Positions 47,396-56,476 of a stretch of DNA of 64,000 nt are shown one piece after another; positions within the stretch are counted from its first letter, which is position 1, and each line of letters begins with the position of its first letter. The notes under the pieces were generated by a model. The model was not told the origin of the DNA and ran no database searches. It saw nothing but the letters and a program-made list of their open reading frames with translations. The stretch comes from Luteibacter aegosomatis (GTDB lineage Bacteria; Pseudomonadota; Gammaproteobacteria; Xanthomonadales; Rhodanobacteraceae), in contig NZ_CP095740.1 of the NCBI RefSeq assembly GCF_023078455.1, forward strand, positions 4,678,501 through 4,742,500. Direction: 5' to 3'. The position numbers and the translations under genes were made by a program.

Positions 47396-49669
47396 TCAGA
47401 ACTTCGCGTTGAGGCTTACGAAGTACTGCCGCGGCGCACCCGCCATCAGCGTCTGGTTGTAGCCGTTCGGATCGAAGGCCACGTAACCGTTCGTGCCGGT
47501 CGTCGCGAAGTAGCGCTTGTCGAGCAGGTTGGTGGCGTTGAGCCCGATGCTGAGTTCATCCACGCCCGCCACCGCGCCGAAGTCGTAGGCCACGCCGGCG
47601 TTCATCACCCAGTACGAAGGCACCGACGAATCGTTGGTATAGGTGATGTAGCGGCGGCCCGTGTACTTGCCTTCGAGGTTCGCGCGCCAGCCCGCGATCT
47701 CGTAGCTCACGGCGCTTGAGAACATCGTCTTGGGCACGCCCACCACGTACTTGTCGGCGGTGGGGATGAGGCCGGAGCTTTGGTAATCGTCCTGGTACGT
47801 CGAGTGGTTGTACGAGAACGAATTGAGCCAGGACAGTCCCTGCACCGGCTTCCAGATGAAGGCCAGGTCGGCGCCGCGGCTCTTCACGTCGCCCACGTTG
47901 TTCAACGACGAGGCGCAGGTGACCACGGCCGGGCAGGGCGTGGTGACGAGCAGGCGGTTTTCGAAGCGCGTATAGAACACGCCCACCGAGGCCTCGAAGG
48001 TGTCGCCGTGGGCGCGATAGCCGAGCTGCCACGTCTGCGACTCTTCCGGCTTCAGGCGGCTCTTCGCATCGTCGAAGGCCTGCTGCGAGGTGCTGAAGGG
48101 CGTGATGCCGAACGCCGAGAGATTTTTCGCGTACGACGCATAGATGTCCTGGTTGGCGTCGAGCTTGTAGTCGGCACCGGCCTGCGGCAGGAAGCCCTTG
48201 CTCGCGCGCATGCGGCCCTGCGCATAGGACGTGGTCGGCACCAGCGAGGTGGCGTCGGTGGTGACGCGCAACGACTTCGCGCCGAAGTTGACGGTCAGCG
48301 CGTCGTCGAGGAGGTGTAGCGTATCCTCGGCGTAGGCCATGCGCGTCTTGGTTTCGTAGTGTTGCAGGAACGCGCGCATGAAGGGCGCCTGGTCGTCGTA
48401 GACGACGTACAACGAGGTGTACTGGCCACCGAGCGGGAAGAAATTTCGTTCCTGGTTGGTGTTCGCGTCTTCGCCCCACACGCCGATCTCGACGTCGTTG
48501 TTCGCCACGCTGAACTTCAACGCGGAGGTGATGCCGTAGCGGTCCAGTCCGTAATCGGTCGTACGCATCGAGATGGGCACCGTCGGCGACGACGCCTGGT
48601 ACGGCGTGGCCCATTGCCCCTCGCCGCGATCGGCGTGGTAGTAGCCCGTCGCGTCGAGCGTGGCGCCACCGAGGTTGAACGAACCGGAAAGGCCTGCCAG
48701 ACCGTCGCGACGGATGCCGCCGCCGGCGTAATAGGTGGCGTCGCCCTTGCCGTAATCGGCCGGCAACGCGTTCAGCACGGCCGGGTAATCGCCCTTGCCG
48801 TTCAGCGCGTTGGCGATCTGCACGGCGGTGTTCCAGTCCGGCTGGAGGTAATCCCAATCCCAGCCCAATGCGCGCTGGCTGGTGAGGGACAGGTCCATGT
48901 AGTCGTATTCCTTGCGCTTGCTGCCGTCGGCGAACAGGCTGATGCGGTTGCCGTCGCCCCATTGATAAACGGCCTTGAGGTTGGCCTGGTTGCTCTTCTG
49001 GTCGCCGAAGCCCTTCCACTTGTCGGTGTCGGCGTGGGCGAACGACAGGTACATCGAGAAGCCATCGTGATCGCCGGAGTCGACGCGGGCGAACGTGCGC
49101 CGCGTCGAATCCGAGCCCAGAACCTGGCTCACGCGCACGCCGGCCTTCATGTCCGGGTCGGCGGAGTAGAACTGCACCGTGCCGCCGAGGTTGGTGTTCG
49201 ACGCGGTGCCCAGCGCACCCGCTCCCTGCGCCAGTTCGACGGTGGCGAGGTTCTCGGAGGTGATCGCGCGGGTGACCTGCAGGCCATCGGTGACGCCGTA
49301 GCCCATCGTGCCCAGCGGAATGCCGTCGAGGGTGAAACCCAGGCGAGACTGGTCGAAGCCGTGCAGGTTGATCTGCGTGGACCACTCGTAGGCACCCCAG
49401 GGATCGGCGGCCTGGAACTGCACGCCCGGCAGCTTATCCAACGCCTTGAGCGGGCTGGAACCCGGGGCCTGCTGGCGCACGATCTCGTCGACGCCGATGC
49501 TCTGGATCTGGCGCGTTTCGCCCGGAGCGATGACGGATACCGCTTCGAGTTGTTTCGCGTCGCGGCTGTCGGTGGACGTGGACGGCGTGGTGTCGTCGTC
49601 GGCCCTCGCGAGGCCTGCGTACAGGGAAAGGGCAAGAGCGGTGGCCAGGGCGGTGCGGGCGAACGTCAT
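47396..49669 (-). CDS. TonB-dependent receptor
   Basis: 757 residues, signal peptide to about residue 22 (ALALSLYAGLARA). Plug domain: LKALDKLPGVQFQAADPWG, RLGFTLDGIPLGTMGYG and NLGGTVQFYSADPD. TonB-box-like EAVSVIAP lies near residue 42. The barrel ends in RQYFVSLNAKF with the terminal Phe. Similar to ferric-siderophore/vitamin receptor type rather than the Oar type at 25 kb. No carboxypeptidase-like N-terminal domain. The start follows AAGG. Substrate unknown; nothing adjacent indicates iron or sugar. Its stop adjoins the tandem repeat array. Confidence 0.92.
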   Translation of the reverse strand: MTFARTALATALALSLYAGLARADDDTTPSTSTDSRDAKQLEAVSVIAPGETRQIQSIGVDEIVRQQAPGSSPLKALDKLPGVQFQAADPWGAYEWSTQINLHGFDQSRLGFTLDGIPLGTMGYGVTDGLQVTRAITSENLATVELAQGAGALGTASNTNLGGTVQFYSADPDMKAGVRVSQVLGSDSTRRTFARVDSGDHDGFSMYLSFAHADTDKWKGFGDQKSNQANLKAVYQWGDGNRISLFADGSKRKEYDYMDLSLTSQRALGWDWDYLQPDWNTAVQIANALNGKGDYPAVLNALPADYGKGDATYYAGGGIRRDGLAGLSGSFNLGGATLDATGYYHADRGEGQWATPYQASSPTVPISMRTTDYGLDRYGITSALKFSVANNDVEIGVWGEDANTNQERNFFPLGGQYTSLYVVYDDQAPFMRAFLQHYETKTRMAYAEDTLHLLDDALTVNFGAKSLRVTTDATSLVPTTSYAQGRMRASKGFLPQAGADYKLDANQDIYASYAKNLSAFGITPFSTSQQAFDDAKSRLKPEESQTWQLGYRAHGDTFEASVGVFYTRFENRLLVTTPCPAVVTCASSLNNVGDVKSRGADLAFIWKPVQGLSWLNSFSYNHSTYQDDYQSSGLIPTADKYVVGVPKTMFSSAVSYEIAGWRANLEGKYTGRRYITYTNDSSVPSYWVMNAGVAYDFGAVAGVDELSIGLNATNLLDKRYFATTGTNGYVAFDPNGYNQTLMAGAPRQYFVSLNAKF

Positions 49670-49819
49670 CGGGTGGACCTTGCGGGGAGATGAGTCCCCC
49701 AGCGTCCCCGTTTCCCATGTAACGGCCCTTACGCCGATGTGACGTGGGTCTTACGTGTCTTTCACGCGACGCGGTTCGCTGACATCGTTCGGTCACACAT
49801 CAACCGCCTCGCTCCGCTG

Positions 49820-49900
49820 GATTCGCCGATACGATCGGCTCCCACCCCTTCGGTAGCAGGCTTACTACCGAAGGGTGGGTGCCGATCGTATCGGCGAATC
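49820..49900. repeat. REP-like palindrome, form B
   Basis: Left arm 49820-49856 (GATTC, hairpin GCCGATACGATCGGC, TCCCACCCCTTCGGTAG) and right arm 49865-49900. It lies just downstream of the glutathione peroxidase stop and upstream of the TonB receptor promoter region. Confidence 0.9.
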
Positions 49901-49909
49901 GAGATGGCC

Positions 49910-50398
49910 TCAGGCCAGCGCGGGGCTGTCCGCGATCTCCCGCTCGATGAAGTCCGGCGTGAACGCCGGCGCATACCGTTTCACCACCGCTCCCGAGCGG
50001 TCGACGAGGAACTTGGTGAAGTTCCACTTGATGTCCTCGGCACCGAGCAACCCCGGCGCGGCGTGCTTGAGCGCGGCATACAGCGGGTGCGTGCCTTCGC
50101 CGTTGACCTCGATCTTCGAGAACAGCGGAAAACTCACGCCGTAGGTGAGGTCGCAGAACGACTTAATGTCCGCGTCGGCGCCGGGCTCCTGATTGCCGAA
50201 CTGGTCGCAGGGAAAGCCCAGGATCTCGAAGCCCTGCCCGCGCATGCGCTGGTACATCGCCTCCAGGCCCTGGTACTGCGGGGTGAACTGGCAGCGCGAA
50301 GCGACGTTGACGATCAGCAGCGTCTTGCCGCGATACGCCTCCATGGAGAGCGCCTGCCCGTCGATGGTGCGAACCTGGTGGTCGTAGATGGATGACAT
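49910..50398 (-). CDS. Glutathione peroxidase (Cys type)
   Basis: 162 residues from ATG 50398 (MSSIYDHQV). Active-site stretch NVASRCQFTPQYQGLEAMY uses Cys where selenoproteins have Sec; the partner motifs FPCDQFGNQEPG (Gln) and WNFTKFLVDRSG (Trp, Asn) are present. It reduces peroxides in the cytosol, probably with thioredoxin or glutathione. A longer frame to 50632 is not coding-like. Confidence 0.95.
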   Translation of the reverse strand: MSSIYDHQVRTIDGQALSMEAYRGKTLLIVNVASRCQFTPQYQGLEAMYQRMRGQGFEILGFPCDQFGNQEPGADADIKSFCDLTYGVSFPLFSKIEVNGEGTHPLYAALKHAAPGLLGAEDIKWNFTKFLVDRSGAVVKRYAPAFTPDFIEREIADSPALA

Positions 50399-50495
50399 GC
50401 GGATTCCCGTTCGTGATGCGCTCAGTGTCCACGTCATCGGATGGGATGACAAATCGATTGATGCACTTGCCACGATAGGTTCGTTCAATCGACGA

Positions 50496-50867
50496 TCACA
50501 GCAGTGATGCCAGCCAAACGAACAGGAAGTACGACAACGGTGCCGATGCCAACCCCAACAGGAAGCGGGCGCCCAGGTGGGAAGGCCTTGGCACCAGCGC
50601 AAGGAGGGACGCGCCGACGACGACCGCGACATAGGGTGCGAATGTCATCGCCCAGGCGGCGTAGAACGCGAAGTCCGGACGGTCCGTCGAGCGCAGGACG
50701 TGCGTGACGACGACGGCGGCGTAGAACAACGAAGGAAGTGACACGGCACCCAGCACCACGACCGCGCGTCTGCGGGTCGCCGGCCGGAGATACATGAGCG
50801 CCAGCCATCCGGCGGGAACGCCCAACTCGATGCATACCGCGATGAAGGTCAACGTCCTTTCGTCCAT
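50496..50867 (-). CDS. Small four-helix membrane protein, unknown
   Basis: 123 residues from ATG 50867, which has GAGGG 6 nt upstream; a Met two codons earlier overlaps that site. Four helices: LTFIAVCIELGVPAGWLALMYL, AVVVLGAVSLPSLFYAAVVVTHVL, FYAAWAMTFAPYVAVVVGASLLALV, FLLGLASAPLSYFLFVWLASLL. No recognised family or partner. Confidence 0.65.
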   Translation of the reverse strand: MDERTLTFIAVCIELGVPAGWLALMYLRPATRRRAVVVLGAVSLPSLFYAAVVVTHVLRSTDRPDFAFYAAWAMTFAPYVAVVVGASLLALVPRPSHLGARFLLGLASAPLSYFLFVWLASLL

Positions 50868-50918
50868 AAGCATCCCTCGAGCCGTCCGATGCGGCGTAGC
50901 GTAGTCCGTCTCGGAGGC

Positions 50919-51179
50919 CTATGCCGCCGTGGCCTTCTCCAGCGCCGCCAACCATGACAGCGCGTGCGCGCGACCCGATCCGCACATGGCGGCTTCGGGT
51001 CGGAGGCCGTCGCAGACCTTCGGTCGCTCGGGGCGGCCGAAGATCGCGCAGCGGTTGTCGGCGGTGAGCTGTACGCAGCGCACGCCGGCCGGTTTGCCCT
51101 GCGGCATGCCGGGGATGGGCGAGCTGATCGACGGGGCGATGCAGCACGCGCCGCAACCGGGGCGGCAGGCGAGTCCCAT
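50919..51179 (-). CDS. YkgJ-type cysteine-cluster protein
   Basis: 86 residues. It begins [21 protein letters not shown], giving the CxxxCxxCC cluster, then [22 protein letters not shown] with three more Cys. This is the short YkgJ family, proposed to bind zinc or an iron-sulfur centre; function unproven. Start is 2 bp after the aroE stop on the same strand, so the two are probably co-transcribed. Confidence 0.88.
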   Translation of the reverse strand: MGLACRPGCGACCIAPSISSPIPGMPQGKPAGVRCVQLTADNRCAIFGRPERPKVCDGLRPEAAMCGSGRAHALSWLAALEKATAA

Positions 51180-51181
51180 GC

Positions 51182-52018
51182 TCAGTAACGCTGGCGCAGT
51201 TCGCGGTAGACCGGGTCGGTGTCGGGGCGCTGCCCGTGCCAGCGTTCGAAGGCGTCGGCCGCCTGTTCCACCAGCATGCCCAGGCCGTCGCGGAACCAGT
51301 CGGGGCGGACCCCGGCGGCGACGGCCCAACCCTTGAAGCCCGCCGAGGCGGCGCCGTAACACAGGTCGTAGGCCGTCGAATGGTCCTGCACGATGGACAT
51401 CGGCAGGGCGAAGTCGCCCCCCGTGACGCCGATGGAGGTCGCGTTCACCACGAGGTCGAAGCACTCGCCTTCCAGGCCGTCCCAATAGCGCGTATGGCAC
51501 CGGGCGGGTTCGCCGATGGCGTCGGCGATCTCGTCGGCACGCTCGGGCGTGCGGTTGACGATGGTGAGCGATCGCACGCCGGCGTCCATGAGCGCCCAGG
51601 CCACCGCCTTGGCGGCGCCGCCGGCACCCAGCAGCAGGGCGTCGTGACCGCGCAGGTCGAAACCGTGGCGTTCGGTGATGTCGCGCACGAAGCCGCTGCC
51701 GTCGGTGTTGTGCGCCTCGATGCCGCCGCCGACCAGGGGCGTGAGGGTATTGGCCGACCCGGTGCGCGCGGCGGCTTCGGTGTGCTTGTCGGCAAGGGCG
51801 AGGGCGACGTTCTTGTGCGGCAGGGTCACGTTGGCACCGAGGCCGCCCTCGGCGAAGAAGCGCTTCACCTCGGCGACGAAGTCGTCCGGCGCGGCGTCGA
51901 TGGTCCGGTAATCGAGGGCGATGCCCAGCTGCTTCGCGAAAGCCGAGTGGATTTCGGGGGACAGCGAGTGCGCGATCGGGTGACCGAACACGGCGTAACG
52001 GTGCGCTTCGGCGCTCAT
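51182..52018 (-). CDS. aroE: Shikimate dehydrogenase
   Basis: 278 residues. Reduces 3-dehydroshikimate to shikimate with NADPH in aromatic amino acid synthesis. N-terminal substrate site [21 protein letters not shown], catalytic Lys/Asp in NVTLPHKN and NTDGSGF, NADP-binding [16 protein letters not shown] and NRTPERA, and the C-terminal [18 protein letters not shown]. Length and motifs are normal. RBS GGAG before ATG 52018. Confidence 0.97.
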   Translation of the reverse strand: MSAEAHRYAVFGHPIAHSLSPEIHSAFAKQLGIALDYRTIDAAPDDFVAEVKRFFAEGGLGANVTLPHKNVALALADKHTEAAARTGSANTLTPLVGGGIEAHNTDGSGFVRDITERHGFDLRGHDALLLGAGGAAKAVAWALMDAGVRSLTIVNRTPERADEIADAIGEPARCHTRYWDGLEGECFDLVVNATSIGVTGGDFALPMSIVQDHSTAYDLCYGAASAGFKGWAVAAGVRPDWFRDGLGMLVEQAADAFERWHGQRPDTDPVYRELRQRY

Positions 52019-52122
52019 GGAGGCTCCTTCGATGGCTTGGCCCCGCCATTCTACCCAGCCGGTCGCGGTCCGTGAGACGGGGGCCGCCTAACGTGCGGCC
52101 CATGCCGCCACGGAGTCACGCC

Positions 52123-52341
52123 ATGAACGACACGCTTTCGCCCCGCCGCATCCGCGCCCTCATCGCCATGGCCTGGCTGGCCGCCGGCGCGCTGCTGCTC
52201 CTGCTCACGCCGTTGTCGGCGCATAGCGAGACGTTGGGCTGGTCGCCCGTCTTCTGGCTGCTGCTGGCGCCGGCGAGCGTTCTCGTGGCGATGCGGCCTC
52301 GGCTGCCGTTGGAGTTGCTGGGGACGTTGTGGCGGCGGTGA
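52123..52341 (+). CDS. Small two-helix membrane protein, unknown
   Basis: 72 residues from ATG 52123 (GGAG 7 nt upstream). Two hydrophobic segments (ALIAMAWLAAGALLLLLTPL and PVFWLLLAPASVLVAMRP) and a basic tail. Divergent from aroE. Small, but the ribosome-binding site and composition make it a credible gene. No family recognised. Confidence 0.6.
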   Translation: MNDTLSPRRIRALIAMAWLAAGALLLLLTPLSAHSETLGWSPVFWLLLAPASVLVAMRPRLPLELLGTLWRR

Positions 52342-52349
52342 GACAGAAG

Positions 52350-52433
52350 ACGCTGGGCTCCTGCCTTCGCAGGAGCGACGAACGACGGGATTGACCTCTC
52401 GTCGCTCCTGCGAAGGCAGGAGCCCAGCGTCTC
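52350..52433. repeat. Inverted pair of form C REP-like hairpins
   Basis: GACGCTGGGCTCCTGCCTTC at 52350 and its complement ending in CAGCGTC at 52433 make a near-perfect large inverted repeat of two 8-bp hairpins about 20 bp apart. It lies between convergent genes, just beyond the RimK stop. Confidence 0.9.
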
Positions 52434-52438
52434 CCGCT

Positions 52439-53923
52439 TCAGCCCTTGATACCCAACCGCTTCAACTCCATCCGCCGCAAAAACTCCTGCATGATGCGCA
52501 GGTAGAGATCCTCGCCCAGGTACGCATCCTCCACGCCCGCGTCGATCGACGGATTGTCGTTCACCTCGATCACCACCGGGCGGTCGCCCACCTGCTTGAG
52601 GTCCACCCCGTAGATACCGTCGCCGATGGTCTGGGTGGCCTTCAGCGCCAGCTTCACCACCTCGCTCGGTGCCTCGCGCACCGGCACCGTGCGGAAGCCG
52701 CCCGACTTGGCCGTGCCCTTGGCGCCGTGGTTGTAGATCTGCCAGTGGCCGCGCGACATGAAGTACTGGCAGGCATAGAGCGGCTCGTGGTTGAGCACGC
52801 CGATGCGCCAGTCGAACTCGGTATAGAGGTATTCCTGCGCGATCACCAGGGAGCTGTGCGCGAACAGCTCGGACGCCGCCTTCTCCAGCGCCTCGCGCGA
52901 TTCCACCTTCACGACGCCGCGCGAGAACGAGCCGTCGGGAATCTTCAGCACGAGCGGCAGGCCGAGGCGGTCGGGCAACTCGCGCAACTGCTTCGGATCG
53001 TCGCGGTAGAGGATCTCGGTGGTCGGCGTGGCGAGCTTGCGCGACACCATCAGGTCGTTCAGGAAGATCTTGTTCGTGCAGCGCAGGATCGAGGTGGGAT
53101 CGTCCATCACCACCATGCCCTCCTTCTCCGCGCGATGGGCGAAGCGGTAGGTGTGGTTGTCGCTGGCCGTGGTCTCGCGGATGAACAGGCCGTCGTACTC
53201 GGCGAGGCGCTGGTAATCGTTGCGGCCGATCGGGTCGACCTCGATGCCCAGGTGCTTGCCCGCCTCGACGAAGTGCTTGAGCGCCTTCTTGTTCGACGGC
53301 GGCATCGCCTCGTTGGGATCGACGAGCATGGCGATGTCGTAGCGGAAGCGCTTGCGCGTGCGCGGCCGTCGCCAGATCTTGCGGGAAAACTTCTCCAGCG
53401 CCGTCGCGAACGCATCTTCCTGCGCGTCGTCGAGCGTGTGCAGGCCCACCGGCTTCACCGCCGACACCTGCCAGATCCGGTCGCGCTCGAATTCGATGCG
53501 CATGAGCGGGCAGGGGAACATGTCGAAGATCTGCCGGGCGAGATCCTGCAGGTCGGGCAACGCCGTTTCGCCGAAGTAGACCAGCACCCCGAAATCGGTG
53601 GTGTCACGGCCGCCCGCGGGCAGGAACTTCTGCAGTTTCTGGTTGAGGTCGTCAATGTCCAGGCCGTAGAGCGAGCGGCGGCGAAGGTCGTTCACCGTGC
53701 GCACGGAAGGAATCACCTTGTGCCCGCGCGCCTCGGCCAGCAGCGACACGTAATAGCCCGTACCCAGGTATTTGTAGCTGCGGCACAGGTTGATGACGTG
53801 GGTGCGCTCGTCGTCGCCGCCGACCGGCTCGCGGAGGTAGTCCATGGCGGTGACGACGTCGGCGGACGGGTAATACGAGCCCCAGTCGGAGGCCTTCTCC
53901 ACGACGATGACGAGCCGGCTCAT
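52439..53923 (-). CDS. RimK-like ATP-grasp ligase with N-terminal RLAN domain
   Basis: 494 residues from ATG 53923 (MSRLVIVVEK); the frame upstream to 54022 is not family-like. Residues about 1-150 match the 'RimK-like ATP-grasp N-terminal' domain (YYPSADVVTAMDYL, LGTGYYVSLLAEARGHKVIPSVRT). The C-terminal 300 residues are ATP-grasp: LGLPLVLKIPDGSFSRGVVKV (glycine loop region), AQEYLYTEFDWRIGVL, and VIEVNDNPSIDAGVED (metal site). Such enzymes join amino acids or peptides through an acyl-phosphate; the substrate is unknown. It is divergent from a GNAT gene, a pairing seen repeatedly in proteobacteria. Confidence 0.9.
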   Translation of the reverse strand: MSRLVIVVEKASDWGSYYPSADVVTAMDYLREPVGGDDERTHVINLCRSYKYLGTGYYVSLLAEARGHKVIPSVRTVNDLRRRSLYGLDIDDLNQKLQKFLPAGGRDTTDFGVLVYFGETALPDLQDLARQIFDMFPCPLMRIEFERDRIWQVSAVKPVGLHTLDDAQEDAFATALEKFSRKIWRRPRTRKRFRYDIAMLVDPNEAMPPSNKKALKHFVEAGKHLGIEVDPIGRNDYQRLAEYDGLFIRETTASDNHTYRFAHRAEKEGMVVMDDPTSILRCTNKIFLNDLMVSRKLATPTTEILYRDDPKQLRELPDRLGLPLVLKIPDGSFSRGVVKVESREALEKAASELFAHSSLVIAQEYLYTEFDWRIGVLNHEPLYACQYFMSRGHWQIYNHGAKGTAKSGGFRTVPVREAPSEVVKLALKATQTIGDGIYGVDLKQVGDRPVVIEVNDNPSIDAGVEDAYLGEDLYLRIMQEFLRRMELKRLGIKG

Positions 53924-54167
53924 GACACCTCTGCAGACGACGATCCGAGCGTCGTCGGCCCGCCATCGGGCCGAGGCGTTTCGCCGGTTGGCGGCAGTGT
54001 GTTCTCCGAGGTGACGGCGCACAAGCGGCCGTCGTGAAACCCATGAGGAAATGTTTAGGAAAAAGTCATTGATCGACGGGACGACGGGGTCTACAGTTCC
54101 GCGCTTGCCGATATCCCCGCCGGCCCCGCCGCCGTCTCACCCCACCCGCGCCGGAGTTCCATCACGC

Positions 54168-54638
54168 ATGCGTCCACCCCCGGTTACCGCCGCGGTACGC
54201 GTTCGTCGCGCCGAATTGAGCGATCTCGACGACCTGGTCGCCCTCGAGGAATCGAGCTTCGCCCAGGATCGCCTGAGCCGCGCCCAGTACCGCAAGCACC
54301 TGGACAGCGAAAGCGCCACCGTCCTCGTGGCCAGCGCCAACCATCGCCGCTTCCTTGGCACCGCCGTGGTGTTCTTCCGCAAGGGCACCACGGTGGCGCG
54401 CCTGTACTCGATCGCCACCAAGCCCGAAGCGCAGGGCAAGGGCGTGGGCTCGGCGCTGGTCGCGGCGGCGGAAGACGCCGGCCGCGCGCACGGTTGCCGC
54501 GCCTTGCGCCTGGAAGTGCGCAAGGACAACGCCGTGGCCATCCGACTGTACGAGCGCCTGGGCTATAAGCGCATCGGCGAATACGCGGCCTATTACGCCG
54601 ACGGCGCGGATGCCTTCCGGTTCGAGAAACCGCTCTGA
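54168..54638 (+). CDS. GNAT-family N-acetyltransferase
   Basis: 156 residues from ATG 54168. Acetyl-CoA site motif A is LYSIATKPEAQGKGVGSALVAAAED (Q/R-x-x-G-x-G/A), with LRLEVRKDNAVAIRLYERLGYKRIG as motif B. Similar to RimI-type enzymes, but paired with the divergent RimK-like gene 244 bp away, with a shared control region. It may modify the RimK product. Confidence 0.9.
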   Translation: MRPPPVTAAVRVRRAELSDLDDLVALEESSFAQDRLSRAQYRKHLDSESATVLVASANHRRFLGTAVVFFRKGTTVARLYSIATKPEAQGKGVGSALVAAAEDAGRAHGCRALRLEVRKDNAVAIRLYERLGYKRIGEYAAYYADGADAFRFEKPL

Positions 54639-54679
54639 GGTCAGGGCTATACTGGTCGCCGCTAACGCCGGAACCGACC

Positions 54680-54895
54680 ATGCGCCGATCGATGCTCCCT
54701 TGCGCCCTCGTCCTCGCCGCCCTGGCCCTGTCGGGCTGCGGCAACAAGGGCCCGTTGTTCATGCCGCCCCCGGCGGCGGCGGCCAAGCCGGCCACGCCCG
54801 CGCAGCCCGTGGTGCAACCGGCGCATGCGTCCACCGTGGGACCGGCGCCGGTGAGCACCACGTTCGCCCCGTTCAACCCCGTCATCCACCCGTAA
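54680..54895 (+). CDS. lptM: LPS-assembly small lipoprotein LptM (YifL)
   Basis: 71 residues with lipoprotein signal ALVLAALALSGC (Cys20) followed at once by GNKGPLFMPP, the conserved LptM start (G.KGPL..P) that mimics LPS to help LptD mature at the outer membrane. The tail is Pro/Ala-rich. Position directly before dapF (5 bp) is the usual one. Confidence 0.88.
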   Translation: MRRSMLPCALVLAALALSGCGNKGPLFMPPPAAAAKPATPAQPVVQPAHASTVGPAPVSTTFAPFNPVIHP

Positions 54896-54900
54896 CCGCC

Positions 54901-55728
54901 ATGCCCATCCGATTCACCAAGATGCATGGAATCGGCAACGATTTCGTCGTGGTGGACTGGCGCGAGGATGCCGGGCACGTGCCCAACACCGCGCGCATCG
55001 TGGCGTTGTCCAACCGCCATACCGGCATCGGCTTCGACCAGCTGCTCAGCATCGAACCGGCGCGCGATCCCTCGTGCGCGTTCTACTACGGCATCTGGAA
55101 CGCCGACGGCACCCCCTCGGGCCAGTGCGGCAACGGCGTGCGCTGCGTGGCGGCATGGCTGGACCGCGAGGGCGCCATCGAGCGTAACGTGCCGATTCGG
55201 CTGGAAAGCCCCTCCGGCCCGGTCACCGTGCGCGTGCTGGGCGAGGGCATCGTCACGGTGGACATGGGCGAACCGGATTTCGATCCCGCGCACGTCCCGC
55301 TCGATCGCCCGCCCCATGCCACCTACACGCTCGAGGCCGATGGCGAGGAAGTGAGCTTTGGCGCCGTGTCGATGGGCAACCCGCACGCGGTGGTCTTCGT
55401 CGACGACGTGACCGACCCCCGCGTCGACCGTCTCGGCCCGTTGCTCACCCACCATCCGCTTTTTCCGAAGGGCGCCAACGTGGGCTTCGCGCAGCGCCTC
55501 GGCGCCGGTCACCTGCGCCTGCGCGTCCACGAGCGCGGCAGCGGCTGGACGCAGGCCTGCGGGACCGGCGCCTGCGCCGCCGCCGCGGTCGCCCATGCGC
55601 TGGGCCTCGCCGGCCCCGTGGTCGACGTCGACCTCCCCGGCGGCCGACTCACCATCGAATGGCACGGACCGGGCCACACGCTGTGGATGACCGGACCGGC
55701 GGCGTTCGTTTTCGAAGGCGAGGTGTGA
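54901..55728 (+). CDS. dapF: Diaminopimelate epimerase
   Basis: 275 residues. Converts LL- to meso-diaminopimelate for lysine and peptidoglycan. N-terminal MHGIGNDFVVVD; the two catalytic Cys are in QCGNGVRC and QACGTGACA. MGNPHAVVFVDD completes the family signature. Start directly follows lptM; downstream come DUF484, xerC. Typical gammaproteobacterial order. Confidence 0.97.
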   Translation: MPIRFTKMHGIGNDFVVVDWREDAGHVPNTARIVALSNRHTGIGFDQLLSIEPARDPSCAFYYGIWNADGTPSGQCGNGVRCVAAWLDREGAIERNVPIRLESPSGPVTVRVLGEGIVTVDMGEPDFDPAHVPLDRPPHATYTLEADGEEVSFGAVSMGNPHAVVFVDDVTDPRVDRLGPLLTHHPLFPKGANVGFAQRLGAGHLRLRVHERGSGWTQACGTGACAAAAVAHALGLAGPVVDVDLPGGRLTIEWHGPGHTLWMTGPAAFVFEGEV

Positions 55729-55771
55729 CGCGGGCCTCCGAACGCGTCACACTGGACCCGGCAAGCACCCC

Positions 55772-56476
55772 ATGAAGGACGTCATCCCCATGACCGACAG
55801 CGCGATCGACGGCGACCTCGACCCGGCCACCGTGGCGTCCTGGCTGCGCCGCCACCCCGATTTTCTCGCCGATTACCCCGAATTGGCCGATGCCCTCGTG
55901 CTGCCCACGCGCAACGGGCCGGCCACCTCGCTCGCCGTGCACCAGATGCGTTCGCTGCGCGAGAAAAACGCCGAGCTCGACACGCGCCTGCGCGAACTCT
56001 CGACCATCGCGGGCGAGAACGAAAAGCTCATGCGTCGCGTGCACGGCCTGATGCTGGCGCTGCTCGGCGCCGGCGGCATCGAGGAAACGGTACGCAGCGT
56101 CGTGCGCCGGCTCACCGACGACTTCCAGTCCGAGCGCGTGCGGCTGGTGTTTTTCGGCGACCTCGCCGGCCTGCCCGACGAACCCTGGCTGCTGCGCGAG
56201 TCGCGCGGCAGCGCCGGCCTGCCCGAGTTCGCCTCGTTCCTCGAACACGGCGAACCGGTGGCCGGCCGCCTGGCGCCCGAAAAGCTGCACCGCCTGTTCG
56301 GGGCGGAAGCCGCCGAGGTTCGCTCGGCCGCGCTGATGCGCGTCGGCCCCGATGCCATGCTCGCCATCGGCAGCCTGGATGCCGACCGCTTCCATCCGGG
56401 GATGGGCACGCTGTTCCTCGACATGATTTCCACCACCGTGGGCTCGGCGATCCAGCGGGCCCGGAAGGCCGCGTGA
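55772..56476 (+). CDS. DUF484 (YigA-like) protein
   Basis: 234 residues. The start VASWLRRHPDFLADYPELADAL and RNGPATSLAVHQMRSLREKNAELDTRL (coiled coil) are the DUF484 signature, followed by a GAF-like C-terminal domain. Role unknown; the gene almost always lies between dapF and xerC. A second in-frame Met at 55790 is possible. Overlaps the xerC start by 4 bp. Confidence 0.92.
   Translation: MKDVIPMTDSAIDGDLDPATVASWLRRHPDFLADYPELADALVLPTRNGPATSLAVHQMRSLREKNAELDTRLRELSTIAGENEKLMRRVHGLMLALLGAGGIEETVRSVVRRLTDDFQSERVRLVFFGDLAGLPDEPWLLRESRGSAGLPEFASFLEHGEPVAGRLAPEKLHRLFGAEAAEVRSAALMRVGPDAMLAIGSLDADRFHPGMGTLFLDMISTTVGSAIQRARKAA

Noticed and set aside
46893..47462. A 189-codon plus-strand frame with repeated PVIPAKAGIQ segments
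   Set aside because: It is the translation of the tandem palindrome array (159 bp is a multiple of three, so the frame stays open). It has no ribosome-binding site and overlaps the TonB receptor end.
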